A stretch of DNA of 64,000 nt. Source: Lelliottia nimipressuralis. Its GTDB lineage: Bacteria > Pseudomonadota > Gammaproteobacteria > Enterobacterales > Enterobacteriaceae. The notes under the pieces are model-generated. The model was not told the DNA's origin. It saw only the letters and a program-made list of their open reading frames with translations, and made no database searches. The position numbers and the translations under genes were made by a program. The stretch is from contig NZ_SOMG01000030.1 of NCBI RefSeq assembly GCF_004402045.1, positions 186,001-250,000 of the forward strand, in the 5' to 3' direction. Of this stretch, positions 47,084-59,200 are shown piece after piece. The stretch's first letter is position 1; every line of letters begins with the position of its first letter.

Positions 47084-47909
47084 TGCGGCGATTAAGTCCC
47101 ATGATGTCGAGAATTTTGGTGGCAATCTCTTCAACCGAATAGTTGGTGCTGTTCAGCCACGGGATCTGGTTTTTGCGGTACAGCGCTTCCACTTCGGAGA
47201 CCTCCATCCGGCACTGGCGCATGGAGGCGTAACGGCTGTTCTCGCGGCGCTCTTCGCGGATGGCGGCGAGGCGTTCCGGGTTGATCGTCAGGCCGAACAG
47301 CTTGTGCTGAAGCGGCTTCAGGGCGGCGGGCAGCACCAGGTTATCCATGTCGTCAGCAATAAACGGGTAGTTTGCGGCGCGAATGCCAAACTGCATCGCC
47401 AGATAGAGGCTGGTTGGGGTTTTGCCGCAGCGCGACACGCCAAGCAGAATAACCTGCGCCTGGTCAAGGTTGCGCATGGAGATGCCATCATCGTGCGCGA
47501 GGGTGTAATCAATAGCGGCAATACGCGCATCGTACTTGATCAGGTTGCCGGGATTGAGCCCGTGGGTACGGTGGGCAATGGGCGTGGGGTCGAGCTTAAG
47601 CTCGCTTTGCAGCGGGGCCACCAGCGCTTGCACAATGTCCTGACAAAAACCTTCGCTTTGTAGAATGATGTTGCGAATTTCCGGGATAACGATGGAGTAG
47701 AAGACCAGCGGGCGGACACCGGTCTGCTGATAGATGGCGTCAATCTGGTCCTTCACCGCTTTGGCGCGGCTCTCATTTTCGACAAACGGCAGCGTGATGC
47801 TGTTAATCGAAACGGGAAATTGCGACATCACCGCGTGGCCCAGCACCTCGGCGGTGATCGCCGTACCATCAGAAATATAAAAAACGTGGCGATCGACAGC
47901 ATTATCCAT
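47076..47909 (-). CDS. ppsR: PEP synthetase regulatory protein PpsR
   Basis: PpsR is a DUF299-family kinase and pyrophosphorylase that inactivates PEP synthase by ADP-dependent phosphorylation and reactivates it by phosphorolysis. The 277-residue protein has the P-loop [17 protein letters not shown] near residue 150. The start at 47909 ([17 protein letters not shown]) fits the family; an ATG 21 codons upstream adds an unrelated hydrophobic lead. It is divergent from its target ppsA. Confidence 0.95.
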   Translation of the reverse strand: MDNAVDRHVFYISDGTAITAEVLGHAVMSQFPVSINSITLPFVENESRAKAVKDQIDAIYQQTGVRPLVFYSIVIPEIRNIILQSEGFCQDIVQALVAPLQSELKLDPTPIAHRTHGLNPGNLIKYDARIAAIDYTLAHDDGISMRNLDQAQVILLGVSRCGKTPTSLYLAMQFGIRAANYPFIADDMDNLVLPAALKPLQHKLFGLTINPERLAAIREERRENSRYASMRQCRMEVSEVEALYRKNQIPWLNSTNYSVEEIATKILDIMGLNRRMY

Positions 47910-48143
47910 TTTATCCACCCTGAATATCAGACCTAATTGCCTGAAAGCATAAATTAAAAAAGTAAATTTCACAGCAAAGAACTTATCTTAATTATAAATG
48001 AAACGGTGTTTTTGATTTTCCTGAAAAGTGGATTTCATTTTTCAAATAGCGACTTTATTTTTGGGGTTTCTGGCTGAATATATAGGAATCATCGGGTTGT
48101 TGGCTGGTGGGAAAGTATCCGAAAAGTTGAAAATTTAAATTGC

Positions 48144-48157
48144 TTACACGATTCACC
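48144..48157. promoter_or_regulatory. Cra (FruR) activator site of ppsA
   Basis: On the minus strand this reads GGTGAATCGTGTAA, a good match to the Cra consensus (RSTGAAWCSNT). A candidate -10 box TATAAA at 48186-48191 puts the site centre near -47, the position from which Cra activates ppsA in E. coli. Confidence 0.65.
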
Positions 48158-48244
48158 GTTTTTTTAGCGGAAATAAATATGCCAGTATAAATACGTAGTC
48201 AGGTGTTTCTTACTCCGATCAAATATCACAAAAGGATTGTTTCG

Positions 48245-50623
<2,379 letters not shown>

Positions 50624-50640
50624 CCGCTTAAAAACGGATA

Positions 50641-50672
50641 AAGGCGAGGAGATATCTCCTCGCCTTTTTTTA
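50641..50672 (+). terminator. Terminator after ppsA
   Basis: AAGGCGAGGAGA-TATCTCCTCGCCTT-TTTTT: the stem is perfectly paired and a long T-run follows, 18 bases after the ppsA stop. Confidence 0.95.
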
Positions 50673-50755
50673 TTTCCGCCCGAGTATGCTCCCCATCACA
50701 AATAAAATAAAAAACCAAATATCATAATTTGCCTGTTAATTTAGACAATTGTTAG

Positions 50756-50814
50756 TGCGCAAAGCGTTGCTAATACTTGAGCCTTACTGCGCATTTCCCT
50801 ACCGATGATGCGCA
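50756..50814 (+). promoter_or_regulatory. Three phased TGCGCA hexamers before the GPH/GH3 genes
   Basis: TGCGCA, itself a palindrome, occurs at 50756, 50788 and 50809, with start-to-start spacings of 32 and 21 bases, close to three and two helical turns. The sites lie 44-102 bases upstream of the symporter start. A LacI- or AraC-type regulator binding here is a guess; no regulator gene is adjacent, and no clear CRP site was found. Confidence 0.4.
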
Positions 50815-50857
50815 ACTGGTTGAAATACGTTTTAACCTGATAAAAAGGCAAATAACA

Positions 50858-52258
50858 ATGACACTCTCCTCTGTATTGCGTACCAAAGATAAAATAGGTT
50901 ATGGCTTAGGTGATATGGCCAGCGCGCTGGTCTGGCAAACGGCAACGTTATTTCTCGCTTATTTCTATACCGACGTTTTTGGGTTGCCCGCCGCGATTAT
51001 GGGCACCATGTTTTTAGTGGTGCGCGTGGTCGATGCGTTTGTCGACCCGTGCATTGGCGCGCTGGTCGACCGCACCCGGACGCGTCACGGTCGTTTCCGT
51101 CCCTGGCTGCTGTGGTTCGCCATTCCGTTTGGCGTGAGCTGCCTGATTACCTTCTATGTCCCGGACGCTGGGCCAACGGGGAAAATCGTTTATGCCTGCG
51201 TGACCTACGCGATCTTAAGCCTGATTTACTCCGCGATTAACGTGCCTTACTGCGCCATGCCCGGCGCGCTGACGCTGGATCCGCGCGAGCGCCACTCTCT
51301 GCAGTCGTGGCGCTTTGGCCTGTCGTTTATCGGCGGGTTGATTGTGACGGTTATTGCCCTGCCGCTGGTTTCATTGTTAGGCCAGGGCAACGTGCAGAAA
51401 GGTTATTTCTATGCCATGAGCCTGATGGGGCTACTCGGGATTGTGCTGTTCTTCTGCTGTTTCCTGATGACCCGCGAGCGTTATTCTCCGCGCAATGATA
51501 CGTCCGGCTCCATGCTCACCGATTTAAAACTGCTGGCTGGAAACAGCCAGTGGCGTATTGTGTTCCTGTTTAATATTTTGCTGTTAACGGCGGTGGTGAC
51601 GCGCGGTTCCGCCACGATGTATTACGTCAACTACGTGCTGTTGCGCCCGGATCTGGTTTTTGCCTTTATTGTTTCCGGAATGGTGGCCTCCTTAAGCGGC
51701 GCATTATTATCTGAACGGCTGCTGGGGAAATTTGACCGCGTCCGCGCCTATCAGTGGACCATTATTTCCTTCGTCATTTTCGGCGCACTGATTTTCTTCC
51801 TGCCGCCTTCACAGGTCTGGCTCATCTTTGGCCTCAACGTTGTCTTTAGCTTTGTGCAAAACCTAACCACACCGCTCCAGTGGACCATGTTCTCCGATGT
51901 GGTCGACTACGAAGAGCACCGCAGCGGCCGTCGTCTGGATGGGCTGGTCTTTTCTACTGCGCTGTTTGCCATAAAATTTGGCCTGGCGCTGGGCGGGGCG
52001 GTCGTCGGCTGGGTGCTTGGCATGGTGGATTACGCCCCGGGCCAGGCAACCCAGGCACCGAACGTTCTCTCGACCATAAACGCACTATTCACCCTCATCC
52101 CTTGCGCGCTGTTCCTCTGCATGGTCGCGCTGCTTGCCATCTACAAACTCAACAGCCGGCTGGTGGATTCCATTGCCCGGGAGCTGGCCGGCAAACGTGA
52201 GGTAAGACCCGAAGCGGGGCAGCTCAGCCCGGCAACCCCTTCCGCAATACAGGAGTAA
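50858..52258 (+). CDS. GPH-family glycoside:cation symporter
   Basis: This protein should import a glycoside or oligosaccharide with a cation. The 466-residue product has about twelve membrane segments and the GPH-family signatures KIGYGLGDMASALVWQ at the N terminus, DAFVDPCIGALVDRTRTRHG after helix 2 and MFSDVVDYEEHRSGRR in the later loop. It resembles XynP/YagG/YicJ carriers. The start at 50858 follows AAAAAGGCAAATAAC. The GH3 gene begins 3 bases after its stop, so the substrate is probably the beta-glycoside that enzyme cuts. Confidence 0.88.
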   Translation: MTLSSVLRTKDKIGYGLGDMASALVWQTATLFLAYFYTDVFGLPAAIMGTMFLVVRVVDAFVDPCIGALVDRTRTRHGRFRPWLLWFAIPFGVSCLITFYVPDAGPTGKIVYACVTYAILSLIYSAINVPYCAMPGALTLDPRERHSLQSWRFGLSFIGGLIVTVIALPLVSLLGQGNVQKGYFYAMSLMGLLGIVLFFCCFLMTRERYSPRNDTSGSMLTDLKLLAGNSQWRIVFLFNILLLTAVVTRGSATMYYVNYVLLRPDLVFAFIVSGMVASLSGALLSERLLGKFDRVRAYQWTIISFVIFGALIFFLPPSQVWLIFGLNVVFSFVQNLTTPLQWTMFSDVVDYEEHRSGRRLDGLVFSTALFAIKFGLALGGAVVGWVLGMVDYAPGQATQAPNVLSTINALFTLIPCALFLCMVALLAIYKLNSRLVDSIARELAGKREVRPEAGQLSPATPSAIQE

Positions 52259-52261
52259 AAC

Positions 52262-54637
52262 ATGACAGCTATCTATAAGGACGCGGGACGTCCCGTGCAC
52301 GAGCGCGTCGCCGACTTGCTGGCGCGCATGACCCCGGAAGAGAAGTTCGCTCAGATGCATGCGTACTGGCTGATCCTCGATGAAAACGGCAATCACCGTG
52401 AGCGAAGCGATCTGAGTGACGAATTCGCCGGCGTGAGCGAGCAGGCTGCACTCAGCGAACGGCTAAAGCTGGGGGTCGGGCAGATCACTCGTCCGCTGGG
52501 CACCCATATCGTTGAAGCAAAAACCGGCGTGCGCGCCGCGAACCGCCTGCAGCGGATGATGATGGAAGAGACGCGTCTCGGCATACCGGCGCTGTTCCAT
52601 GAAGAGTGTCTGGTGGGGCTATTGTGCAAAGAGGCCACGCTGTTCCCGTCGTCGCTGAACTACGGTTCAACCTGGGACCCGACGCTTGTGCAGCGGGCGG
52701 CAGAACAGATTGGCAAAGAGGCGCGCTCCGTTGGCTGCCAGCAGGGGCTGGCGCCAGTGCTGGACGTTTCACGCGACGTGCGCTGGGGGCGAACCGAAGA
52801 GACCTTCGGGGAAGATCCCTGGCTGGTTGGCGTGATGGCCACGGCCTACGTAAAAGGACTGCAGGGCGATAAACGCGACCTGCTGGCGACCCTCAAACAT
52901 TACGTGGGTCACTCCTTCAGTGAAGGTGCGCGCAACCATGCCCCGGTTCACCTGGGCTTTAGCGAGCTTAACGACACCTTCCTGCTGCCGTTTGAAATGG
53001 CGGTGAAGCTGGCCGATGCCGGTTCGGTGATGCCGGCCTACCACGATATCGATAATCAGCCGGGGCACAGCGACAGCTTCCTGCTGACCACCGTTCTGCG
53101 CGAACAGTGGGGATTCGATGGGATCGTTGTCGCCGATTACGGCGGCGTCAGCCTCCTGCACCAGCACCATGGCGTATCACACGATGCGGCCGAATCTGCC
53201 GCGCTGGCGTTCAACGCCGGGCTGGACGTCGAACTGCCGAAAGATGACTGCGCGCGCCACCTGGCCGAGGCCGTCGAGCGTGGGCTGATTTCCATGGCGA
53301 AAGTGGACGAAATTGTAAGCCGCGTGCTGACCGAAAAATTCCGCCTGGGCCTGTTTGAAAAGCCGTATGCCGATGAAAACGGTATCGATCTGCAAAATGA
53401 GATGACCCGCCAGACCGCGCGGGACGTGGCGACACGCTCGCTGACGCTGCTTGAGAATAACGGCATTTTGCCACTCGGCGGCAAACCCCGCGTGGCGGTG
53501 GTGGGGCCGACGGCGGACGACCCGCTGGCGTTGCTCAGCGGCTACAGCTTCCCGGTGCATTTGATCATCAGCGATATGGTGGAAGAGACCTCGCAGGTCA
53601 CGACCCCGCGCGCGGCGCTGGAACACTATCTGGGTGCATCGAATGTGCGCTATGCCAAAGGGTGTCACATCATCGAAAAACGAATGGCGGGTGCGCCGGT
53701 CTTCCCGGGTGACAGCGGCGGCAAACCGATGCAGCAGTCGCCGGTATCGCAAAGTACCGCCCTGATCCCCGAGGCCGTGAAGGCTGCGCAGGAGAGTGAT
53801 GTGGTAGTGGCCTGCGTGGGCGATCTCGCCGGGCTGTTCCAGAGCGGTACCGTGGGGGAAGGTTCCGATACCGATTCCCTGAATCTGCCGGGCGTGCAGC
53901 AACAGCTGCTGAATGCGCTGGTCGCCACGGGCAAACCGGTGATTGTCGTGATGACAGGTGGGCGCCCATACAACCTTCAGGGGCTGGAGGATAAGGTCGC
54001 GGCGCTGATAATGGCGTGGGCGCCGGGGCAGGAAGGGGGCTGGGCCATTGCGGACGTGCTAACGGGGCGTGCAGAGCCTCAGGGTCGCCTGGTCGTGAGC
54101 GTGCCGAAAAGCGCCGGCGCGATGCCGTATTACTACAATCACAAGCTCAAAAGCGGCGGTACGCCGTTTGCGTTCCATTTCGGTTCACGTTACCCGTTTG
54201 GCTTCGGCCTCGGCTGGACGACATTTAGCTGGGGCGCTGCCCGCGTAGCTGAACGCAGCGTGCCGGTCGACGGTGAGGTGACGCTGAGCGTAGATATCAC
54301 CAATACCGGGGAGCGCAGCGGCAGCGAGGTGGTGCAGGTTTACGTCAGGGATAAGGTTGCCACGCAGGTGCGTCCGCTTCAGGAGCTGAAAGCCTTCCAG
54401 CGCGTTACGCTCTCGCCTGGCGAAACCGCGACGCTCACCTTCACGCTACCGGTTGAGATGTTCAACTTCACCCGTCGGGACGGGAAACGCATCGTCGAGC
54501 CGGGGGAGTTTGAGCTGCAGGTGGGTGCATCGTCGGCGGATATCCGTGAAGTGGTAACGGTGAATGTGACCGGGGAAACGCGGGTGCTGACTGCTGAGTG
54601 GCGCATGCTCAGTACCTGTGAGGTTAAGCGCGCGTAG
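52262..54637 (+). CDS. Glycoside hydrolase family 3 (beta-xylosidase or beta-glucosidase)
   Basis: This is a 791-residue retaining beta-glycosidase. The N-terminal GH3 barrel (about 10-370) contains LFHEECLVG, GRTEETFGEDP, LKHYVGHS and the nucleophile Asp292 in GIVVADYGGV. The second GH3 domain spans about 395-620, and a fibronectin III-like domain (about 660-760) shows TNTGERSGSEVVQVYV. There is no signal peptide, so it works in the cytoplasm on sugars imported by the adjoining symporter. Beta-xyloside or gentiobiose-type substrates are possible. Confidence 0.9.
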   Translation: MTAIYKDAGRPVHERVADLLARMTPEEKFAQMHAYWLILDENGNHRERSDLSDEFAGVSEQAALSERLKLGVGQITRPLGTHIVEAKTGVRAANRLQRMMMEETRLGIPALFHEECLVGLLCKEATLFPSSLNYGSTWDPTLVQRAAEQIGKEARSVGCQQGLAPVLDVSRDVRWGRTEETFGEDPWLVGVMATAYVKGLQGDKRDLLATLKHYVGHSFSEGARNHAPVHLGFSELNDTFLLPFEMAVKLADAGSVMPAYHDIDNQPGHSDSFLLTTVLREQWGFDGIVVADYGGVSLLHQHHGVSHDAAESAALAFNAGLDVELPKDDCARHLAEAVERGLISMAKVDEIVSRVLTEKFRLGLFEKPYADENGIDLQNEMTRQTARDVATRSLTLLENNGILPLGGKPRVAVVGPTADDPLALLSGYSFPVHLIISDMVEETSQVTTPRAALEHYLGASNVRYAKGCHIIEKRMAGAPVFPGDSGGKPMQQSPVSQSTALIPEAVKAAQESDVVVACVGDLAGLFQSGTVGEGSDTDSLNLPGVQQQLLNALVATGKPVIVVMTGGRPYNLQGLEDKVAALIMAWAPGQEGGWAIADVLTGRAEPQGRLVVSVPKSAGAMPYYYNHKLKSGGTPFAFHFGSRYPFGFGLGWTTFSWGAARVAERSVPVDGEVTLSVDITNTGERSGSEVVQVYVRDKVATQVRPLQELKAFQRVTLSPGETATLTFTLPVEMFNFTRRDGKRIVEPGEFELQVGASSADIREVVTVNVTGETRVLTAEWRMLSTCEVKRA

Positions 54638-54644
54638 TCAGGAT

Positions 54645-54750
54645 AAAAAAAAGCCCATCGTGGGAGATGGGCAAAGACTACACACAGCAATTCGTTGTTT
54701 CACTCAGGGGATTTCCATGCTTATAAATCAAGGTGTTGATTTATAACCGT
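54645..54750 (-). ncRNA. rprA: Small RNA RprA
   Basis: On the minus strand the sequence begins ACGGTTATAAATCAAC, forms a stem with TTGATTTATAA, continues through GGAAATCCCCTGAGTGAAAC and ends in the terminator GCCCATCTCCCACGATGGGC plus U-run. This is nearly identical to E. coli RprA (about 106 nt), which pairs with the rpoS leader to promote translation and is controlled by RcsB. A -10 box TACTAT and a GAGACGAATCCGATCG element (RcsB-type) lie upstream. It overlaps no gene and starts 8 bases past the GH3 stop. Confidence 0.93.
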
Positions 54751-54920
54751 GTGCTAATAGTAGGCATTGTGTTATTTAGCGTCGATCGGATTCGTCTCAA
54801 TAGTTAAAGAGACGTAAAGATTTCTTGAGGTTAATAGCTGACTTACTGCTGAAATGGCGGGTCTGACCAGTGAGTAACGAATAAATACTTTAGCAGTGTT
54901 AAAGTATTGTGAGGGGGAAT

Positions 54921-54951
54921 GTAGGCCGGGTAAGCGTTAGCGCCACCCGGC
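54921..54951. repeat. REP-like element between rprA and ydiK
   Basis: GTAGGCCGGGTAAGCG-TTAG-CGCCACCCGGC is a full REP unit followed by an A-run, just downstream of the ydiK stop. The gap from 54751 to 54920 otherwise holds the rprA promoter region and no gene. Confidence 0.82.
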
Positions 54952-54959
54952 AAAAAAAC

Positions 54960-56075
54960 TTAATGCGTGTTCTTCTCTTCCAGCTCTTCCAGTTCGCTCA
55001 AGATCACGTCCGGGTCAGTTCCCGGCGGCGGAATTTCATGCACCCAGGCGGAGAACAGACGCCAGGTGACGGCGAGCAGCACCGGACCAATAAACAGGCC
55101 GATCATGCCAAAGGCAATCAGTCCGCCAATCACCCCGGAGAGGATCAGGATCAGCGGCAGGTCTGCCCCCATGCGGATGAGGATCGGACGAATGACGTTA
55201 TCCATGGTGCCGACCACGCAGCTCCAGACCAGTAAAACCGTTCCCCACGTGGTGTCCCCCGTCCAGTAAAGCCAGATAATGCTGGGGACCAGGACCAGCA
55301 ACGGCCCCAGTTGCGCAAGACAGGTCATCAGCATCACAACGGTGAACACGGTGGCGTACGGTACGCCGGAAATTGCCAGACCGATACCGCCCAGCACTGC
55401 CTGCACCAGCGCGGTGACCACCACGCCCAGCGCAACCGCGCGTACGGCCTGTGCAGCCAGCAGAACGGCGGCATCACCGCGTTTACCCGCCAGACGGGTG
55501 GCAAAGTGACGAACCCCTAAAGCCACCTGCTCGCCGCGCCAGTAGAGCAGAGCGCTGAAGAGCAGCATCAGGGTACAGTGCATCATAAAGCGGCCGATAT
55601 GCGCCGCCTGACCCACAAACCAGGTAGTGGTGGTGCCAATATACGGGCGAACTTTTGCCATCAACGCACTGCCGCCCATCTCCAGCAGGCTATGCCAGCC
55701 GCTGTAGAGTTTGGCACCCACCAGCGGAATGCTGTTCAGCCAGGCGAGATCCGGCAGGGTCAGGTCACCGCTGCTAATGGCGCGAATAACTGGGCCACTG
55801 GAGTCCACCAGGCTATTCACCAGCAGGGCAATAGGAATAATAAACAGCAGGAACAACAGGAGCGTCATGACCAGCACGGCTAACCCGCGGCGGCCGAAGA
55901 GCAGCTTCTGCAAACGCAGCAGCAAAGGCCAGGTGGCAACGACAACGGTCGCAGCCCAGGCAAAGCCGAGAATGAAGGGTTGAACAATCCACAGACACGC
56001 AATAATCATGAGGGCCAGGAACAGCACCGACAGCAAAATTTGCGCAACATCCCTGGGCTGGCGAAGATTGACCAT
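54960..56075 (-). CDS. ydiK: AI-2E family inner-membrane protein YdiK
   Basis: YdiK belongs to the PF01594 (AI-2E/YdiK/PerM) family of putative transporters; its substrate is unknown. The 371-residue protein has seven to eight hydrophobic segments, including ILLSVLFLALMIIACLWIV near residue 13 and paired helices around 290-350. Its tail is acidic (SELEELEEKNTH). The start at 56075 (MVNLRQPRDVAQ) fits the family; an upstream ATG at 56252 would add 59 unrelated residues and overlap the ydiJ promoter. Confidence 0.92.
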   Translation of the reverse strand: MVNLRQPRDVAQILLSVLFLALMIIACLWIVQPFILGFAWAATVVVATWPLLLRLQKLLFGRRGLAVLVMTLLLFLLFIIPIALLVNSLVDSSGPVIRAISSGDLTLPDLAWLNSIPLVGAKLYSGWHSLLEMGGSALMAKVRPYIGTTTTWFVGQAAHIGRFMMHCTLMLLFSALLYWRGEQVALGVRHFATRLAGKRGDAAVLLAAQAVRAVALGVVVTALVQAVLGGIGLAISGVPYATVFTVVMLMTCLAQLGPLLVLVPSIIWLYWTGDTTWGTVLLVWSCVVGTMDNVIRPILIRMGADLPLILILSGVIGGLIAFGMIGLFIGPVLLAVTWRLFSAWVHEIPPPGTDPDVILSELEELEEKNTH

Positions 56076-56233
56076 AAATGAAACTTTCCTTAAAAGAACA
56101 CCAGCCATGCTGGCGGGAACGGAAAACCGCGTCTCTCTAATCATTAATGATCTCAGCGGTTTTTGACAGGCGGATTTTGCCTGTAATTCAGCAGAGATTA
56201 TAAGAAAAAAATGTGATAAAACTTTTAAGATAC

Positions 56234-56249
56234 ACGCAAACGATTCCCA
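56234..56249. promoter_or_regulatory. PurR-like half-site between ydiK and ydiJ
   Basis: ACGCAAACGATTCCCA matches the PurR consensus ACGCAAACGTTTGCGT at 12 of 16 positions, with a perfect left half. It lies in the divergent ydiK-ydiJ promoter gap. The right half is poor, so the call is tentative. Confidence 0.4.
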
Positions 56250-56273
56250 CAACTCTAATTAGGGTCGACAGTA

Positions 56274-59200
56274 ATGATCCCACAGATTTCTCAGGCACCT
56301 GGCGTCGTTCAGCTGGTGCTTAATTTTTTGCAGGCACTGGAGCAACAGGGTTTTACAGGTGATACCGCTACGAACTATGCCGACAGGCTGACGATGGCGA
56401 CCGATAACAGTATCTACCAGCTTCTTCCCGATGCCGTCGTTTTCCCTCGCTCAACGGCCGACGTGGCGCTGATTGCCCGGCTGGCCACGCAAGAGCGCTT
56501 CGCCTCTCTGGTCTTTACGCCGCGCGGCGGCGGCACCGGGACCAATGGTCAGGCGCTGAACCAGGGCATCATTATTGATATGTCGCGCTATATGAACCGC
56601 ATTATTGAGATCAACCCTGAAGAGGGGTGGGTGCGGGTCGAAGCGGGGGTGATCAAAGATCAGCTTAATCAGTATCTCAAGCCTTACGGCTACTTCTTCG
56701 CGCCCGAACTCTCCACAAGCAACCGCGCGACCATAGGCGGGATGATCAACACGGATGCCTCCGGCCAGGGGTCGCTGGTCTACGGGAAAACTTCCGATCA
56801 CGTTCTGGGCGTGCGAGCGGTGCTGCTGGGCGGCGATATCCTCGACACTCAGCCGATGCCGGTCGAACTGGCGGAAACGCTGGGCAAAGATAACACCGCC
56901 AGCGGGCGTATTTACCGTACCGTGCTGGAGCGCTGTCGCGACAACCGTCAGCTGATCCTCGACAAATTCCCCAAACTGAACCGCTTCCTGACCGGGTACG
57001 ATCTGCGTCACGTCTTTAACGACGATCTGACCCAGTTTGATTTAACCCGCGTGCTGACCGGCTCCGAAGGGACGCTGGCGTTTATCACCGAGGCGCGGCT
57101 GGATATCACCCGGTTACCGAAGGTGCGTCGCCTGGTGAACGTCAAATATGACTCCTTCGACTCCGCGCTGCGCAATGCGCCGTTTATGGTGGAAGCGCAG
57201 GCGCTGTCGGTGGAAACCGTTGACTCTAAAGTGCTCAATCTGGCCCGGGAAGACATTGTCTGGCACTCCGTAAGCGAGCTGATTACCGACGTGCCGGATA
57301 AAGAGATGCTGGGTCTCAATATCGTGGAATTTGCCGGCGATGATGCGGAGCTGATTGAGAGCCAGGTCACCACGCTCTGCCAGCGGCTGGATGAGCTGAT
57401 TGCGCAGGGCGAAGGCGGCGTAATCGGCTGGCAGCTCTGTAACGAACTGGCCGGTATCGAGCGTATCTACGCGATGCGTAAAAAAGCCGTGGGCCTGCTC
57501 GGCAATGCGAAAGGGGCGGCGAAGCCGATTCCGTTTGCCGAAGATACCTGCGTTCCGCCTGAGCATCTGGCGGATTATATCGTTGAGTTTCGCGCCCTGC
57601 TGGACAGCCACGGTCTGAGCTACGGTATGTTCGGCCACGTTGATGCCGGGGTACTGCATGTGCGTCCGGCGCTGGATATGTGCGATCCGCAACAGGAGAT
57701 CCTGATGAAACAGATCTCCGACGATGTGGTGGCCTTAACCGCCAAATACGGCGGTCTGCTGTGGGGCGAGCACGGAAAAGGGTTCCGCGCGGAATACAGC
57801 CCGGCATTTTTTGGTGAACAGCTCTACGCGGAGCTGCGCAAGGTGAAGGCAGCATTCGACCCGGATAACCGCCTTAACCCGGGTAAAATCTGCCCGCCTG
57901 AAGGTGTCGATGCGCCAATGCTACAGGTGGACGCCGTCAAGCGCGGCACGTATGACAGACAGATCCCGATTGCGGTGCGCTCCTCCTGGCGCGGCGCGAT
58001 GGAGTGCAACGGCAACGGCCTGTGCTTTAACTTTGATGTGAAAAGCCCGATGTGTCCGTCGATGAAAATCACCAGCAACCGTATCCACTCTCCGAAAGGG
58101 CGGGCGACGCTGGTGCGTGAATGGCTGCGTCTGCTGGCCGACCGCGGGGTTGATCCGCTCAAGCTGGAGCAGGAGCTACCGGAAAAACGGGCCAGCCTGC
58201 GCTCGCTGATTGAGCGCACCCGCAACAGCTGGCATGCCAACAAGGGCGAGTACGATTTCTCCCACGAGGTGAAAGAGGCGATGTCCGGCTGTCTGGCCTG
58301 TAAAGCCTGCTCCACCCAGTGCCCGATTAAAATCGACGTGCCGGAATTCCGCTCGCGCTTCCTGCAGCTTTACCACACGCGCTATCTGCGTCCGGTGCGT
58401 GACCATCTGGTGGCGACGGTTGAAAGCTACGCGCCGCTGATGGCGCGTGCGCCAAAGACCTTTAACTTCTTTATCAACCAGCCGCTGATGCGCAAGCTCT
58501 CTGAAAAACACATCGGTATGGTTGATCTCCCGCTGCTGTCGGTGCCGTCTCTGCAGCGCCAGCTCGTCGGGCATCGCTCGGCGAACATGACCCTGGAGCA
58601 GCTGGAGGCGCTTACGCCTGAGCAGAAAGCGAACGTGGTGCTGGTGGTGCAGGATCCGTTTACCAGCTACTACGATGCGCAGGTGGTTGCTGACTTCATC
58701 CGCCTGTCGGAAAAGCTGGGCTATCAGCCGGTGGTTCTGCCGTTCTCACCCAACGGCAAGGCGCAGCACATTAAAGGTTTCCTGACGCGCTTTGCGAAGA
58801 CCGCGCAGAAAACGGCTGAATTCTTAAATCGCGTGGCGCAGCTGGGGATACCGATGGTCGGCGTCGATCCTGCGCTGGTGCTCTGCTATCGCGATGAATA
58901 CAGGCAGACGCTGGGCGATAAGCGCGGCGATTTCAACGTGATGCTGGTGCACGAGTGGCTGCCGATGGCCCTGGACGACAAAGCGGTTCAGGATGTCAGC
59001 GGTGAACCGTGGTATCTGTTCGGTCACTGCACGGAAGTGACCGCGCTGCCGGGCGCACCCGCGCAGTGGGCGTCTGTCTTTGCCCGGTTCGGCGCGAAGC
59101 TGGAGAGTGTCAACGTGGGCTGCTGCGGGATGGCCGGCACCTACGGACACGAAGTGAAAAACCACGCTAATTCGCTCGGTATCTACGAGCTTTCCTGGCA

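Noticed and set aside
47910-47972. 21-residue extension of ppsR
   Set aside because: The PpsR family starts at [11 protein letters not shown]; the extension is AT-rich intergenic DNA.
50673-50857. CRP site upstream of the GPH symporter
   Set aside because: No TGTGA-N6-TCACA-like sequence could be found.
56076-56252. 59-residue extension of ydiK
   Set aside because: It runs through the divergent promoter gap with ydiJ and has no family match.
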